From: Vibrio comitans
GTDB lineage: Bacteria; Pseudomonadota; Gammaproteobacteria; Enterobacterales; Vibrionaceae
Assembly: GCA_024346835.1 (NCBI GenBank)
Contig: AP024867.1
Location: forward strand, 496,001-560,000
Direction: 5' to 3'
Length of the DNA stretch: 64,000 nt
Shown: piece by piece, positions 41,630 through 51,007 of the stretch
Layout: each line of letters begins with the position of its first letter
How positions within the stretch are numbered: the first letter of the stretch is position 1
Notes under the pieces: generated by a model
The model's database searches: none
What the model was told of the DNA's origin: nothing
The model's input: the letters and a program-made list of their open reading frames with translations, nothing else
Program-made: the position numbers and the translations under genes

Positions 41630-42769
41630 CTATTGTGAGCCGACCATTAAGATCTTTTTAATTGGTAACAGTGAGGCGCCTTTCGCTTCCCCTTCGATAG
41701 CTATGCTTGAGTAGTAGAGTTCAGGTGTTGGGTAACCCACTAATATCTGCTCGCCGATCACCTTGTTAATAGTTATCTCAAACAACTGCTTTACTGAGTT
41801 AGGAGCGTGACCACCAATAACAACGGCGCTCGGGTCAAAGACACCCAAGAATGATCGTAAGGATCGAATTAGCATTGGTTCCACCTCTTGATACCAGTTG
41901 ACGACCAGTGGCATATTTTTGGCAGCGACTTGTTCAAGATCTTCGTTTACGTCAACGTTGTGGTCACTGAGGTATTGAACCAAGTTAGCCATAGCAGGAC
42001 GATAAGGCCTTTCATCTGAGGTGAAGGTTCTACCGATTTGCCCTGCATTACCTAAACCGCCAGACATCAGCTCGTTACGCCATACCAAACCACTACCGTA
42101 GCCATAGCCAAAAGAGAGATAGACAAAGCTATCAAACTCTTTCCCTCGACCCAGCATCAACTCTGCAATAGCCGAACAGTTGGCGCTATTATCGACCCAT
42201 ACTGGAAGTGAGAATTGCTGGCTAAGTACTGTGGCATAATCAAGCTTTGGCCAATTGCCGAACGCTTCAAAGACCTCGTCTTCACCATTACCCTTCTGTC
42301 GATAGCTGGGTAAAGCGACACCTATGCCAAGAACTTGATCAATCTCAATATTGTTCATTTCTAGCTGGTGTTTGACTGCCAAATGAAGCTGTTCAAATAC
42401 CTTCTCACTGTACTGGTTATCAATGGCTAATCGGGTTTCGGGAGGCGCTTCACCCGTTAGATCTGAGATACGAAGATAAATCCCTTTACCTTTAATGAAG
42501 CTCAAGCCTAGGGAGTAGTACTGCCTCGCGTTGATACGAACGGAGGGGCTTGGTTTTCCGCGCCCTTTTGCTATAGGATCACCAAGGACTAGCACCTTTT
42601 TCTCTAGCAACGCTTCAACAATGCGATGCGTCGACTGTTGAGTAAAGGGGACTCGAGTTGTAATTTCACCACGAGAGAGCTGTTTATCGTGCCAGACTAT
42701 AGCAACCACCAGTTTTTCATTATCTGAAAGCTCAATTGGTGCGTGGTTTTGAGATAAAGGTAGTGTCAT
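41630..42769 (-). CDS. ROK family transcriptional regulator
   Basis: 379 aa. The N-terminal ~75 residues are a winged HTH (LSRGEITTRVPFTQQSTHRI, VEALLEKKVLVLGDP), followed by the ROK sugar-kinase-like fold (GIGVALPSYR; VWVDNSANCSAIAELMLGRG; YLSFGYGYGSGLV). The usual ROK zinc motif (GH-x9-11-CxCGxxGCxE) is not present at the expected place after GLGNAGQIG. That suggests a regulator that binds a sugar-like ligand without the structural zinc. It is last in the ABC/IMPase operon and probably represses it. Confidence 0.87.
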   Translation of the reverse strand: MTLPLSQNHAPIELSDNEKLVVAIVWHDKQLSRGEITTRVPFTQQSTHRIVEALLEKKVLVLGDPIAKGRGKPSPSVRINARQYYSLGLSFIKGKGIYLRISDLTGEAPPETRLAIDNQYSEKVFEQLHLAVKHQLEMNNIEIDQVLGIGVALPSYRQKGNGEDEVFEAFGNWPKLDYATVLSQQFSLPVWVDNSANCSAIAELMLGRGKEFDSFVYLSFGYGYGSGLVWRNELMSGGLGNAGQIGRTFTSDERPYRPAMANLVQYLSDHNVDVNEDLEQVAAKNMPLVVNWYQEVEPMLIRSLRSFLGVFDPSAVVIGGHAPNSVKQLFEITINKVIGEQILVGYPTPELYYSSIAIEGEAKGASLLPIKKILMVGSQ

Positions 42770-42779
42770 TAGTATTGCT

Positions 42780-43595
42780 CTACAGTAGACCTTTCATGTT
42801 TATCGACAAATCGTGCCATTTCTGTGCCGAACTTGCCACTAGTAGGTTCTTGCCAGTGACAAAAACATCAGCAGAATCACCGTCTAGATAAGCGGAATAT
42901 CCGCCAGCTTCACTAACGGCAAGCAGGCCAGCATAGTGATCCCAAGGCTTAGTCCCTTTTTGAGTGAGGTAGAAATTGCCCGCACCAAATAGGATACCTC
43001 GATACTCGTGACACGAGCAGCCAAATGAGATGGCTCGGTCGTAGGTCGATAATAGGTTTAATATGGTCTCTTTTTGAGATTTGTCGAACAAGAAAGGCGA
43101 GATAAAGCCAAAGTCGCCCTGTTTCTCTTCGATCTCAATCTTTCTTGTTTCTCCATCGCTGCTTTGCCAGTAGCAGCCTTCACCTTTTTGCGCCCAGACC
43201 CAGTCATCGTTGATTGGGTCATACATCATTGAAAACAAGGTCTCTTGATTGACTCGTATTGCTACCATCACCCCAAAGACACTAATCCCGTGAGCGAAAT
43301 TGTAAGTACCATCAATAGGGTCAATGATAACCAGTTTGTCGTATTGTTCTGGGTTGAAGCTTTCTTCATCGGCCATCATCTCTTCTCCCATAAAGAAAAA
43401 ATCAGGGAAGAGTGGCTTAAGATGCGTGATGAGGTCGCGCTCTACCTTCTTATCACAGTCGGTGACCAAATCCGTAATTGAGGTTTTGGTTTGGATCTGT
43501 TTCTGTTGTAATCGTCTGAAATTAGAGCGAATTGTATCTCGAGATTGGGCCTGAACAATATCGAAGATCTGTTTGGCAGTTTGTTTATCTATCAT
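42780..43595 (-). CDS. Inositol monophosphatase family protein
   Basis: 271 aa. Lithium-sensitive phosphatase motifs: FFMGEEMM, VIIDPIDGTYNFAHGISVFG (metal-binding DPIDGT) and KPWDHYAGLLAVSEAGGY. The C-terminus is typical of the family. IMPase relatives dephosphorylate inositol-1-phosphate, but also fructose-1,6-bisphosphate, PAP or other sugar phosphates. It is located between the ABC ATPase gene and the ROK gene with 9-10 bp gaps, so it should act on a phosphorylated product imported or made by this locus. Confidence 0.9.
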   Translation of the reverse strand: MIDKQTAKQIFDIVQAQSRDTIRSNFRRLQQKQIQTKTSITDLVTDCDKKVERDLITHLKPLFPDFFFMGEEMMADEESFNPEQYDKLVIIDPIDGTYNFAHGISVFGVMVAIRVNQETLFSMMYDPINDDWVWAQKGEGCYWQSSDGETRKIEIEEKQGDFGFISPFLFDKSQKETILNLLSTYDRAISFGCSCHEYRGILFGAGNFYLTQKGTKPWDHYAGLLAVSEAGGYSAYLDGDSADVFVTGKNLLVASSAQKWHDLSINMKGLL

Positions 43596-43604
43596 AATAT
43601 TCCT

Positions 43605-44699
43605 CTACTCTGCCACAGTGATTTTTAGGTTGATCTCTTTTCTTTTATTGGTTGTCTTGTCGAAGAAATGCAGCTTCTCTGCCGGAAAAAAAATACGAAT
43701 TCTGTTATTTATTTGGATATATTGACCTAATTGAGTCGCAACTAGCAGCTCTTCTCCAGACGTCAATACAACCGTAACCACCTTATGTGAACCAAGATCT
43801 TCCATGTATTTGACAGTGGTCAACTCTCCATGGCTCTCTGATATCTCAATATGCTCAGGACGGATACCTACAATTGTGTTTTCTTCAATACAGTCCGGTT
43901 CGAGATCATTCATATATACCGAGGTAGTCGGTGTCATGTCGAAAAGGTTCATCGCCGGTGAGCCAATAAAGTTTGCCACGAACGTTGATGCAGGCTTTTC
44001 ATAGATCTTAGAGGGTGTATCAAACTGCTCAAGGTGACCACCATTGAGAATGATGATTCTGTCAGCCAGCGTCATGGCCTCAATCTGATCGTGAGTAACG
44101 AATATTGAGGTAGAGCCGATGCGGCTATGCAGTTGTGATAGCTCCATACGCATCTCTTGGCGTAATTTCGCATCTAGGTTCGACAGCGGCTCATCAAAAA
44201 GCAGAACGCTTGGCTCACGAACGATGGCGCGACCAATAGCCACACGTTGGCGCTGACCACCTGATAGTTCGCTTGGTTGGCGTTCAAGGTAAGAACCGAG
44301 TGACACAACTTTAGCGACTTCTTCAACTCGCTCTCTACGCTGCTGCTTCTTTAGCCCCTGAATTTTTAGTGAGTAACCAATGTTGTCAGCCACCGTCATA
44401 TGAGGGTATAAGGCGTAGTTTTGGAATACCATTGCACAACCACGTTTTTTCGGTTCAAGGTCCTGCACTTCTCTATCACCGATATGAATGGTGCCTGAGT
44501 CGGACTCCTCAAGCCCAGCAATGATGTTCATTGTGGTTGATTTACCACACCCTGATGGGCCGAGAATAACAATAAATTCGCCCGCTTTGATATCAATGCT
44601 CAGGTTTTCTATGACTGTGTTCGTGCCATACGATTTTTTGATGTTTTTTAGGCTAATGCCTTCAGCGTGATCACGTATGCTGTTTAGTAAATTGCTCAT
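43605..44699 (-). CDS. ABC transporter ATP-binding protein, UgpC/MalK type
   Basis: 364 aa. Walker A GPSGCGKST, Q-loop FQNYALYPHM, signature LSGGQRQR, Walker B VLLFDEPLS, and H-loop SIFVTHDQIEA. The C-terminal TOBE/regulatory domain (~residues 240-364) is of the CUT1 type, with NFIGSPAMNLF and GIRPEHIEI. It is the ATPase for the two permeases upstream, with a one-base gap between genes. CUT1 systems import di-/oligosaccharides, polyols and glycerol-3-phosphate. Confidence 0.94.
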   Translation of the reverse strand: MSNLLNSIRDHAEGISLKNIKKSYGTNTVIENLSIDIKAGEFIVILGPSGCGKSTTMNIIAGLEESDSGTIHIGDREVQDLEPKKRGCAMVFQNYALYPHMTVADNIGYSLKIQGLKKQQRRERVEEVAKVVSLGSYLERQPSELSGGQRQRVAIGRAIVREPSVLLFDEPLSNLDAKLRQEMRMELSQLHSRIGSTSIFVTHDQIEAMTLADRIIILNGGHLEQFDTPSKIYEKPASTFVANFIGSPAMNLFDMTPTTSVYMNDLEPDCIEENTIVGIRPEHIEISESHGELTTVKYMEDLGSHKVVTVVLTSGEELLVATQLGQYIQINNRIRIFFPAEKLHFFDKTTNKRKEINLKITVAE

Positions 44700-44700
44700 G

Positions 44701-45618
44701 TTACTTCTCCGAGAGCGTTAAGCCTTGAACGATGTATTTTTGCATCACCGCTATCATGATAATTGGAATAATATTGACCAAGATGGCACCTGCCATGATC
44801 ATTGGGTAGTTAGGTGTCGCTCCGTCTACCACGGTACTAAGTTTGACTAAGCCAACCAGTGCTGTATCCATCTCTGGTCTTGAGGCTGCTACCAGTGGCC
44901 ACATGTACTGGTTCCACCCACCCATGAACATCAGAACAAATAGTGAGATGATACTAGTCTTGGAAAGCGGCAACAGAATGTCGATCATAAATCGAATTGG
45001 CCCTGCACCATCCATAGTGGCTGCGTGAATCAATGATGGTGGAATAGTCTTAAAAAACTGTCTGAATAAGAAAGTGCCTGTTCCGGAAGCTAAAATTGGT
45101 GCAGCCATACCAAAGTAGGTGTCTAGGATGCTAAACTCTAGTTTAAGCGGCGTGCCATAGTAGGCACTTACTAGGCTATTAATGCCTGTAATTGTGAGCA
45201 AGCTATTGATAGGCTCTAGGATATTGGAAGCGACTTCATAGCTTGCAACAATACGTAGATCCAGCGGAACCATAGTTGACATTAGAATCATAAAGAAGAT
45301 CAAAGTGCCGTATCGAACGCGGAAATAGACAATGCCAAATGCAGCTAAAAATGAGAATGCGGTTTTACCTGATGCCGATATCAGTGCGATGACGATGCTA
45401 TTCGCGATTTGCGGAATAAGCGAGGTCTCATCCATAACCAATCGGAGATTTGTCATTAGCTCTGTGCCTGGCAGGTATTGCAAGCCTTCACGGAGGAAGG
45501 TCTCATAAGAATGCGTAGCGGTGATAACAACAATGTAAATCGGCAGCAAAACAAATAGCATGCCAGTTATCAGTATGGCATTCGCCACTCTATCAATAGA
45601 TTTAGAATTCTCAATCAT
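44701..45618 (-). CDS. ABC transporter permease, UgpE type
   Basis: 305 aa, about six transmembrane helices. The EAA loop (HAATMDGAGPIRFMIDILLP) is the contact point with the ATPase. This is the MalG/UgpE side of a CUT1 importer. It begins three bases after the stop of the preceding permease gene. The insert between the first helix and the TM core is long, as in Ugp-type proteins. Confidence 0.93.
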   Translation of the reverse strand: MIENSKSIDRVANAILITGMLFVLLPIYIVVITATHSYETFLREGLQYLPGTELMTNLRLVMDETSLIPQIANSIVIALISASGKTAFSFLAAFGIVYFRVRYGTLIFFMILMSTMVPLDLRIVASYEVASNILEPINSLLTITGINSLVSAYYGTPLKLEFSILDTYFGMAAPILASGTGTFLFRQFFKTIPPSLIHAATMDGAGPIRFMIDILLPLSKTSIISLFVLMFMGGWNQYMWPLVAASRPEMDTALVGLVKLSTVVDGATPNYPMIMAGAILVNIIPIIMIAVMQKYIVQGLTLSEK

Positions 45619-45621
45619 GGG

Positions 45622-46503
45622 TTAACGCTCATACTTAACTTTCTTTTCTAGGTACAAGAACTGGAGTAGAGCCAAGCTCAGTACCATCACGGTTAGGATT
45701 ACAGTTTGGGTTGACGCACCTGATAAATCGCGTCCTAGGAAACCATCCTCATAGATTTTATACACCAGCAGCTTGGTTGATCCGCCAGGGCCACCTTGAG
45801 TCATACTGGCAATAAGAGCAAAGGCTGAGACAACGGAGTCTGTTACCTCAAGAACAAGAGCTAAGAACAGTTGTGGTGTTAATAGCGGGATATAAATATC
45901 AAGGATACGTCGCCAAGGGCCAGCGCCATCCATTGCGGCTGAGTGTGTCAGCGCTGTTGGAATCGCTTGAAGACCACCGAGGAAGATAACAAAGTTAAAT
46001 GGTATTCCACCCCAAACGTGCGCAATGATCAGCATGCTAAACGCGTGAGAGCCATTCATTCCTGGCTCCCAAAGCCCTGGGTAGATATCGTTTAAGAACG
46101 AAAGCACACCAACAAAGGGGTTAAAAATAAATGCGAATGCAACACCAATAGAGGCACCGGCTACCGCTTTAGGCCATACCATAAAATTTCTAGCTGGATT
46201 AGAAAGCTTGAGTTTTCTATCAACCGCGATAGCTAGAATCAATGGCACTAATACCGAGAGAGAAGAGCCAATCACCATGAATTTCACTGTTAACCAGAAG
46301 CTACGGTAGAACTCTGGGTCAGAAAAGACATACCGATAGTTGTCTAATCCAACAAATATGCTCTCACCCCCAAATGGTGGCTGTAGTGTGAGTGACCACT
46401 CTACCGATTTAAAAATCGGTAAGTAGAAGAATAAGAATAAAAGCACTAACTGTGGGCCTGCTAGCCATAGGGTTAGCCAACGCTTTTTATATACTGCCTG
46501 CAT
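45622..46503 (-). CDS. ABC transporter permease, UgpA type
   Basis: 293 aa with six transmembrane helices and the EAA loop (SAAMDGAGPWRRILDIYIPL). First gene of the leftward operon; ATG at 46503 has AAGGA five bases before it. The CTAA tandem repeat lies 50 bp upstream, in the region shared with the divergent binding-protein gene. It is the MalF/UgpA side of the importer. Confidence 0.93.
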   Translation of the reverse strand: MQAVYKKRWLTLWLAGPQLVLLFLFFYLPIFKSVEWSLTLQPPFGGESIFVGLDNYRYVFSDPEFYRSFWLTVKFMVIGSSLSVLVPLILAIAVDRKLKLSNPARNFMVWPKAVAGASIGVAFAFIFNPFVGVLSFLNDIYPGLWEPGMNGSHAFSMLIIAHVWGGIPFNFVIFLGGLQAIPTALTHSAAMDGAGPWRRILDIYIPLLTPQLFLALVLEVTDSVVSAFALIASMTQGGPGGSTKLLVYKIYEDGFLGRDLSGASTQTVILTVMVLSLALLQFLYLEKKVKYER

Positions 46504-46879
<376 letters not shown>

Positions 46880-48175
46880 ATGGTGAAACTTAATAAATCT
46901 GTACTGGCATTGGGTGTTACAGGGTTAGCATCGATAGCAAATGCCGATGAGTCTGCGTCAATTGAATTTTGGCACTCACTTAATAATGGCGCGATTGATG
47001 CGGTATGTGAGTCTTTTAACGAACAGTCAAAAAACAGTATTGACTGTATTTATCAAGGGGACTACGACACGGCGATGCAAAAAGCCGTTGCTGCGATTCG
47101 CTCGAACAACCACCCAGTACTGATGCAGTTTTTTGATGTTGGTACAACAGACCTAATGATGTCGGGCATCTCTAAGCCACTAGAAGAGAGCTATAGGGAC
47201 GTAAACTGGAGCGACTACATCTCTGGTGCACGTGGCTACTACCAAGATGCGGACAATAAGCTGATGTCTCAGCCGTGGAATGCGTCAACAGTTGTGCTTT
47301 ACGTAAACAAAGGTGCATTGGCTGAGGTAGGAATTACTGAAACGCCAAGCACATACGAAGAGCTTCACACTGCAATGGTTAAGCTGAAAGAAAGTGGTCA
47401 TGAATGTCCTTATACTACTGATGGTGGAGCTTGGCGCATACTTGAGCAAGTAGCCGCGCGACATGGTGTTGACATTGCAACCAAGCACAATGGCTTTGAC
47501 GGTCTAGATGCAGAATACACGGTGAACCAAGGGCTGATTGTTCAGCATCTAAATAACCTTTATGACTGGAACCAAAAAGGTTTGGTCAAGCTGGACCCAC
47601 AAACTCGCGCAGGCCGATATACGAGTGCTTTTACAGCCAATGAATGTGCCATGATGGAAGCGTCTTTGTCAGCGTATAACGCGTCCTCTTCTGCATTAGG
47701 CTCAGATCTTGAGATCAGCATGGCTCCAGTTTACGAAGGCTATGACCGATATAATACCTTTGTTGGTGGTGGTTCTTTATGGATGCTTGATGGTCATAAG
47801 ACGAAAGAAGAAACCGTGGCAAAAGAGTTCCTTGATTACGTGCGTAAACCGCAAACGCAAAAAACACTAACAGAAATGACAGGTTACCTGCCAGTAACAC
47901 AAGATGCCTACCAATATATCATTGATACAACGGATGAAAATGATCCTAAATTTGCTTCAATCCATGCAGGTTTTGAGTCACTAAATCAGCCAAGTAACGC
48001 TAACTCACGTGGTATCCGCCTTGGATTTTACACCCAGTTCCGCAGTGTGTTCCAAGAAGAGACACAAAAAGCCTTCTCGGGAGATATCAGCATGCAAACA
48101 GCACTTGATAACGCTAAGCGTCGTGGCGACCAGCTACTGCGCCGATTTGAACGTACATACCGACACAATAGTTAA
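46880..48175 (+). CDS. ABC transporter substrate-binding protein, UgpB-like
   Basis: 431 aa. Signal peptide MVKLNKSVLALGVTGLASIANA, then IEFWHSLNNGAIDAVCESFN, LSQPWNASTVVLYVNKGALA (found as MSQPWNA) and FVGGGSLWMLDGHKTKE, typical of UgpB/family-1 binding proteins. ATG 46880 has AGGAG only three to four bases away; GTG 46883 gives better spacing. It is the periplasmic receptor for the divergent CUT1 importer. UgpB binds glycerol-3-phosphate and glycerophosphodiesters; the phosphodiesterase gene downstream supports a related ligand. Confidence 0.92.
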   Translation: MVKLNKSVLALGVTGLASIANADESASIEFWHSLNNGAIDAVCESFNEQSKNSIDCIYQGDYDTAMQKAVAAIRSNNHPVLMQFFDVGTTDLMMSGISKPLEESYRDVNWSDYISGARGYYQDADNKLMSQPWNASTVVLYVNKGALAEVGITETPSTYEELHTAMVKLKESGHECPYTTDGGAWRILEQVAARHGVDIATKHNGFDGLDAEYTVNQGLIVQHLNNLYDWNQKGLVKLDPQTRAGRYTSAFTANECAMMEASLSAYNASSSALGSDLEISMAPVYEGYDRYNTFVGGGSLWMLDGHKTKEETVAKEFLDYVRKPQTQKTLTEMTGYLPVTQDAYQYIIDTTDENDPKFASIHAGFESLNQPSNANSRGIRLGFYTQFRSVFQEETQKAFSGDISMQTALDNAKRRGDQLLRRFERTYRHNS

Positions 48176-48310
48176 ATTGTTCTGCCGAATATAGACAAGA
48201 CTGAATATAAATTATCGGATAAAGAAAATAATCTACTTGTCTGTTCATCAAAGAATATTTGGCAACAAATAGTTACTCAACTCCCTCATATAGTATTTTA
48301 AGGATTAATA

Positions 48311-49966
48311 ATGAAACTTGTAAAAATGCTCGGGATCTCATTGATCTCGGCAAGCTGTTTTATTGGTGTAGTGAACGCTCAAGATATCGCCCGTGATGAC
48401 ATAATGATCATGGCTCACCGTGCTGATTGGCGGGCATTTCCGGAAAACTCTTTACCAGCTATTCAATCTGCGTTGGATAAGGGTATTGAAATTATTGAAG
48501 TTGATATTCGTATGACTTCTGATGGGGTTATTGTTTTATCCCATGATACCTCAGTTAACCGTACAACGGATGGTAGTGGTTCAATATCATCTATGACGTA
48601 TGATGATATTTTGCAATTACGTCTGAGAGAATACCTTGGTGGTGAAACCACAGTAACTGATCTCCATATGCCGACATTGCAAGAAGCTCTGGAATTAATT
48701 GATGGGCAAGCGATGATCTTCCTTGATAAGGGGTGGCCGTTGCGTGAAGAAGCCTATGAATTGGTCAAATCTATGGATATGCTTGATTACGTTATTTTTG
48801 ATACCAGCTCAGGACCTGATGCTGTGGCTGAGTTTGGTAGAAAAGATAATCGCATTCAACAGCTATACCGGATTAGCGCGAATAATGTTGATGATATCCC
48901 GCATTTTGAAGACCTAAACTATGTCCCATATGCGTATTCACTAAATTATAATGATTATCTTGAGCCGCACATCCAACCAGATACTCTTGAACGTATTCAG
49001 GCTAATGGTACAAAAGTGATGTACAACACCCTGTGGTACGGGCAGACGCCTGATGCAACCGATGAGGTCAGTCATTTTAACCCTGATGCAGGCTGGGGGC
49101 GTCTGATACGCCATATGCGTGCAGATATTATCCAAACCGATAATATTGATGAAATGACATACTGGCTCGATAACAAATCGCTGCCTCATCTCGATAACCA
49201 GTCTGTGATTGTGATGGCTGATGAATTTGGAATGGAAGGCTTTGGAGTGTCATATTTTGATTCTGTAGCCAGCCCTTCAAATGGCCCTACTCGTCCAGCT
49301 GATGCGATCGAGTTCTGTGATAAAAACGGAACCCACTTGATGTGTAATATCCGCAATGATGAATGGGTAAAGTATGAAGTAACTATCCCGCAGACAGGTT
49401 ACTACGATGTTTCAGCACGTGTTTCATCAAGGCAGCAAAATGCAGGTGCTTTCTTTCTTGAATTCGGGGAAGGGGCAAGCAATTTGCAGCATAAGGTAAT
49501 GAACACCAGTACTCATAATGTCATGATGCATGACAATGTGGGCGAAGTTTATCTAGATGCAGGTAAGCAGGAATTTACATTCCGAGTTGATAACAGCGCT
49601 TCAAACAATAATTTCAACGTCCATTATTTCATGTTTGAACCGGTTGATATGTCATTGCCAACTGCAAGCTGTGAGTACCATATCTCGAGCGAATGGGATA
49701 ACGGCTTTATTGCCAATGTTCGTATTCAAAACCTGGGCCATGAAACCATTTATGGCTGGGAAGTTGACTGGAACTATACAGATGGAGCCAAAGCCGATAG
49801 CGTGTGGAATGCCAACTTGCGTGGGAACAACCCTTATACTGCGAAAGACCTTGAGTGGAATGCTTTGATTCTCCCTGGACAAACGGTGGAGTTTGGCATC
49901 CAAGGTAAGAAACAGCAGGGTAATGCCCACCAAATCCCACATATCAACGGAGATATTTGTGGGTGA
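48311..49966 (+). CDS. Secreted glycerophosphodiester phosphodiesterase with two carbohydrate-binding modules
   Basis: 551 aa. Signal peptide (LGISLISASCFIGVVNA). GDPD domain, residues ~31-290: MAHRADWRAFPENS (H36, R37, E45, N46), EVDIRM (E63, D65), SHDTSVNRTTDGSG (H78, D79), all catalytic residues of the family. Residues ~300-445 look like a CBM6/35-type beta-sandwich (WVKYEVTIPQTGYYDVSARV). Residues 454-551 are a CBM2-type module: first/last Cys 454/550 and Trp462, 483, 516 in SEW, GW and LEW. CBM2 binds cellulose or chitin. It would hydrolyse glycerophosphodiesters to glycerol-3-phosphate and an alcohol, on a polysaccharide-rich surface. Follows the UgpB-like gene. Confidence 0.87.
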   Translation: MKLVKMLGISLISASCFIGVVNAQDIARDDIMIMAHRADWRAFPENSLPAIQSALDKGIEIIEVDIRMTSDGVIVLSHDTSVNRTTDGSGSISSMTYDDILQLRLREYLGGETTVTDLHMPTLQEALELIDGQAMIFLDKGWPLREEAYELVKSMDMLDYVIFDTSSGPDAVAEFGRKDNRIQQLYRISANNVDDIPHFEDLNYVPYAYSLNYNDYLEPHIQPDTLERIQANGTKVMYNTLWYGQTPDATDEVSHFNPDAGWGRLIRHMRADIIQTDNIDEMTYWLDNKSLPHLDNQSVIVMADEFGMEGFGVSYFDSVASPSNGPTRPADAIEFCDKNGTHLMCNIRNDEWVKYEVTIPQTGYYDVSARVSSRQQNAGAFFLEFGEGASNLQHKVMNTSTHNVMMHDNVGEVYLDAGKQEFTFRVDNSASNNNFNVHYFMFEPVDMSLPTASCEYHISSEWDNGFIANVRIQNLGHETIYGWEVDWNYTDGAKADSVWNANLRGNNPYTAKDLEWNALILPGQTVEFGIQGKKQQGNAHQIPHINGDICG

Positions 49967-50288
49967 AATTAATCGCAAGATCAGGCTGAATTATTAAACT
50001 TGAGTGGACATAAGTTAAGCTAGCAGGCAAGCCTGCTGGCTTTTTTGCGTTCTCTGCGAAGCCGGTTAGCCGATGAGATTGAAAAAAGCCTGAATAGCCA
50101 CCGACTTGATAGACACCTTTTGATAAGCAGCCTAAGCTGCTATGAATAGAGCTTTGCCATAATCCAATTAATCCGTAGTTAGCTAATTTAGTAAAATCAC
50201 TGACTCGTTTTTGTCCACTTATGAGTTAGCACGTTCTATTCCTTTATCCCCCAATAGTCTGAGCAATCAATCAGGGACTTGTAATTGC
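49967..50288. other. Convergent intergenic region
   Basis: 322 bp between convergent genes. It includes the terminator at 50022-50046 and no recognisable gene. Confidence 0.5.
50022..50046 (+). terminator. Rho-independent terminator
   Basis: AGCAGGC and GCCTGCT form a 7-bp stem with a 2-base loop extended by flanking pairs, followed by GGC and TTTTTT. It ends the binding-protein/phosphodiesterase transcript. Confidence 0.85.
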
Positions 50289-50852
50289 CTATTCTTGCTC
50301 ACTCTCATGAATCCGACGAATCAGCTTCGCTGGTGTTCCGCCATATAAAGAGTCAGGTGGAACATCTGAATTCACTACTGAATTTGCAGCAATAACTGAA
50401 CGTGCGCCTATCGTTACGCCTTGGTTGATAACCACGTTGCCGCCGATCCAGACATCGTCTTCCACTGCGATAGGCTTGCAGAAGGTTTCCCATTTTCTGC
50501 GAGATTGAAAATTCAGAGAGTGGCTAGCGCAATAGAACTGGACGCTCGGGCCTACCAAGACGTTATTACCAATTGAAATCTTAGCGCCATCTAACATGAC
50601 CACGTTCATATTAAGGAAGGTGTTTTCACCGATAAATATGGTCTTGCCAAACTCACAGCTAAATGGGGAGCGGATAATGCTCGAGTTTGGCATTGAACCC
50701 ATCAGCTGTTGCAAGATATCGGTGCGCTGTTGGCTACCTATGGTTTGATTTAACTGCTGGAGCAGAATTGCGGCGGTATCTCGGATCTTATTGATCTCTT
50801 TGTCACCACCATCAAAATCTTGTCCTTCAAGCATATTTTCAAATTCGGTCAT
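50289..50852 (-). CDS. Maltose/sugar O-acetyltransferase-like protein (hexapeptide repeat)
   Basis: 187 aa. Left-handed beta-helix repeats: IGENTFLNMNVVMLDGAKIS, IGNNVLVGPSVQFYCASHSL, VEDDVWIGGNVVINQGVTIG, ARSVIAANSVVNSDVPPDSL and YGGTPAKLIR. The catalytic His is in CASHSLN, as in the Maa/NodL/LacA group. It would acetylate a sugar or related hydroxyl using acetyl-CoA. Monocistronic and divergent from the GNAT gene at 51008. Confidence 0.87.
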   Translation of the reverse strand: MTEFENMLEGQDFDGGDKEINKIRDTAAILLQQLNQTIGSQQRTDILQQLMGSMPNSSIIRSPFSCEFGKTIFIGENTFLNMNVVMLDGAKISIGNNVLVGPSVQFYCASHSLNFQSRRKWETFCKPIAVEDDVWIGGNVVINQGVTIGARSVIAANSVVNSDVPPDSLYGGTPAKLIRRIHESEQE

Positions 50853-51007
50853 CTTACATCCAGTCTTCCAACGAAATACGTCGTGAACTATACCTGTAAA
50901 ATTTGGCGTTCAATAGCGGTGCTCGCCCATATTTCATTTTAACTCAGGTCTATACTGATATCGGTGACTGACATGGATAGGTCAATCTGACAGCTTAGGG
51001 AGAAACC

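Noticed and set aside
49652..49978. 108-codon leftward frame over the CBM2 module
   Set aside because: Opposite a well-supported coding domain with clear family motifs.
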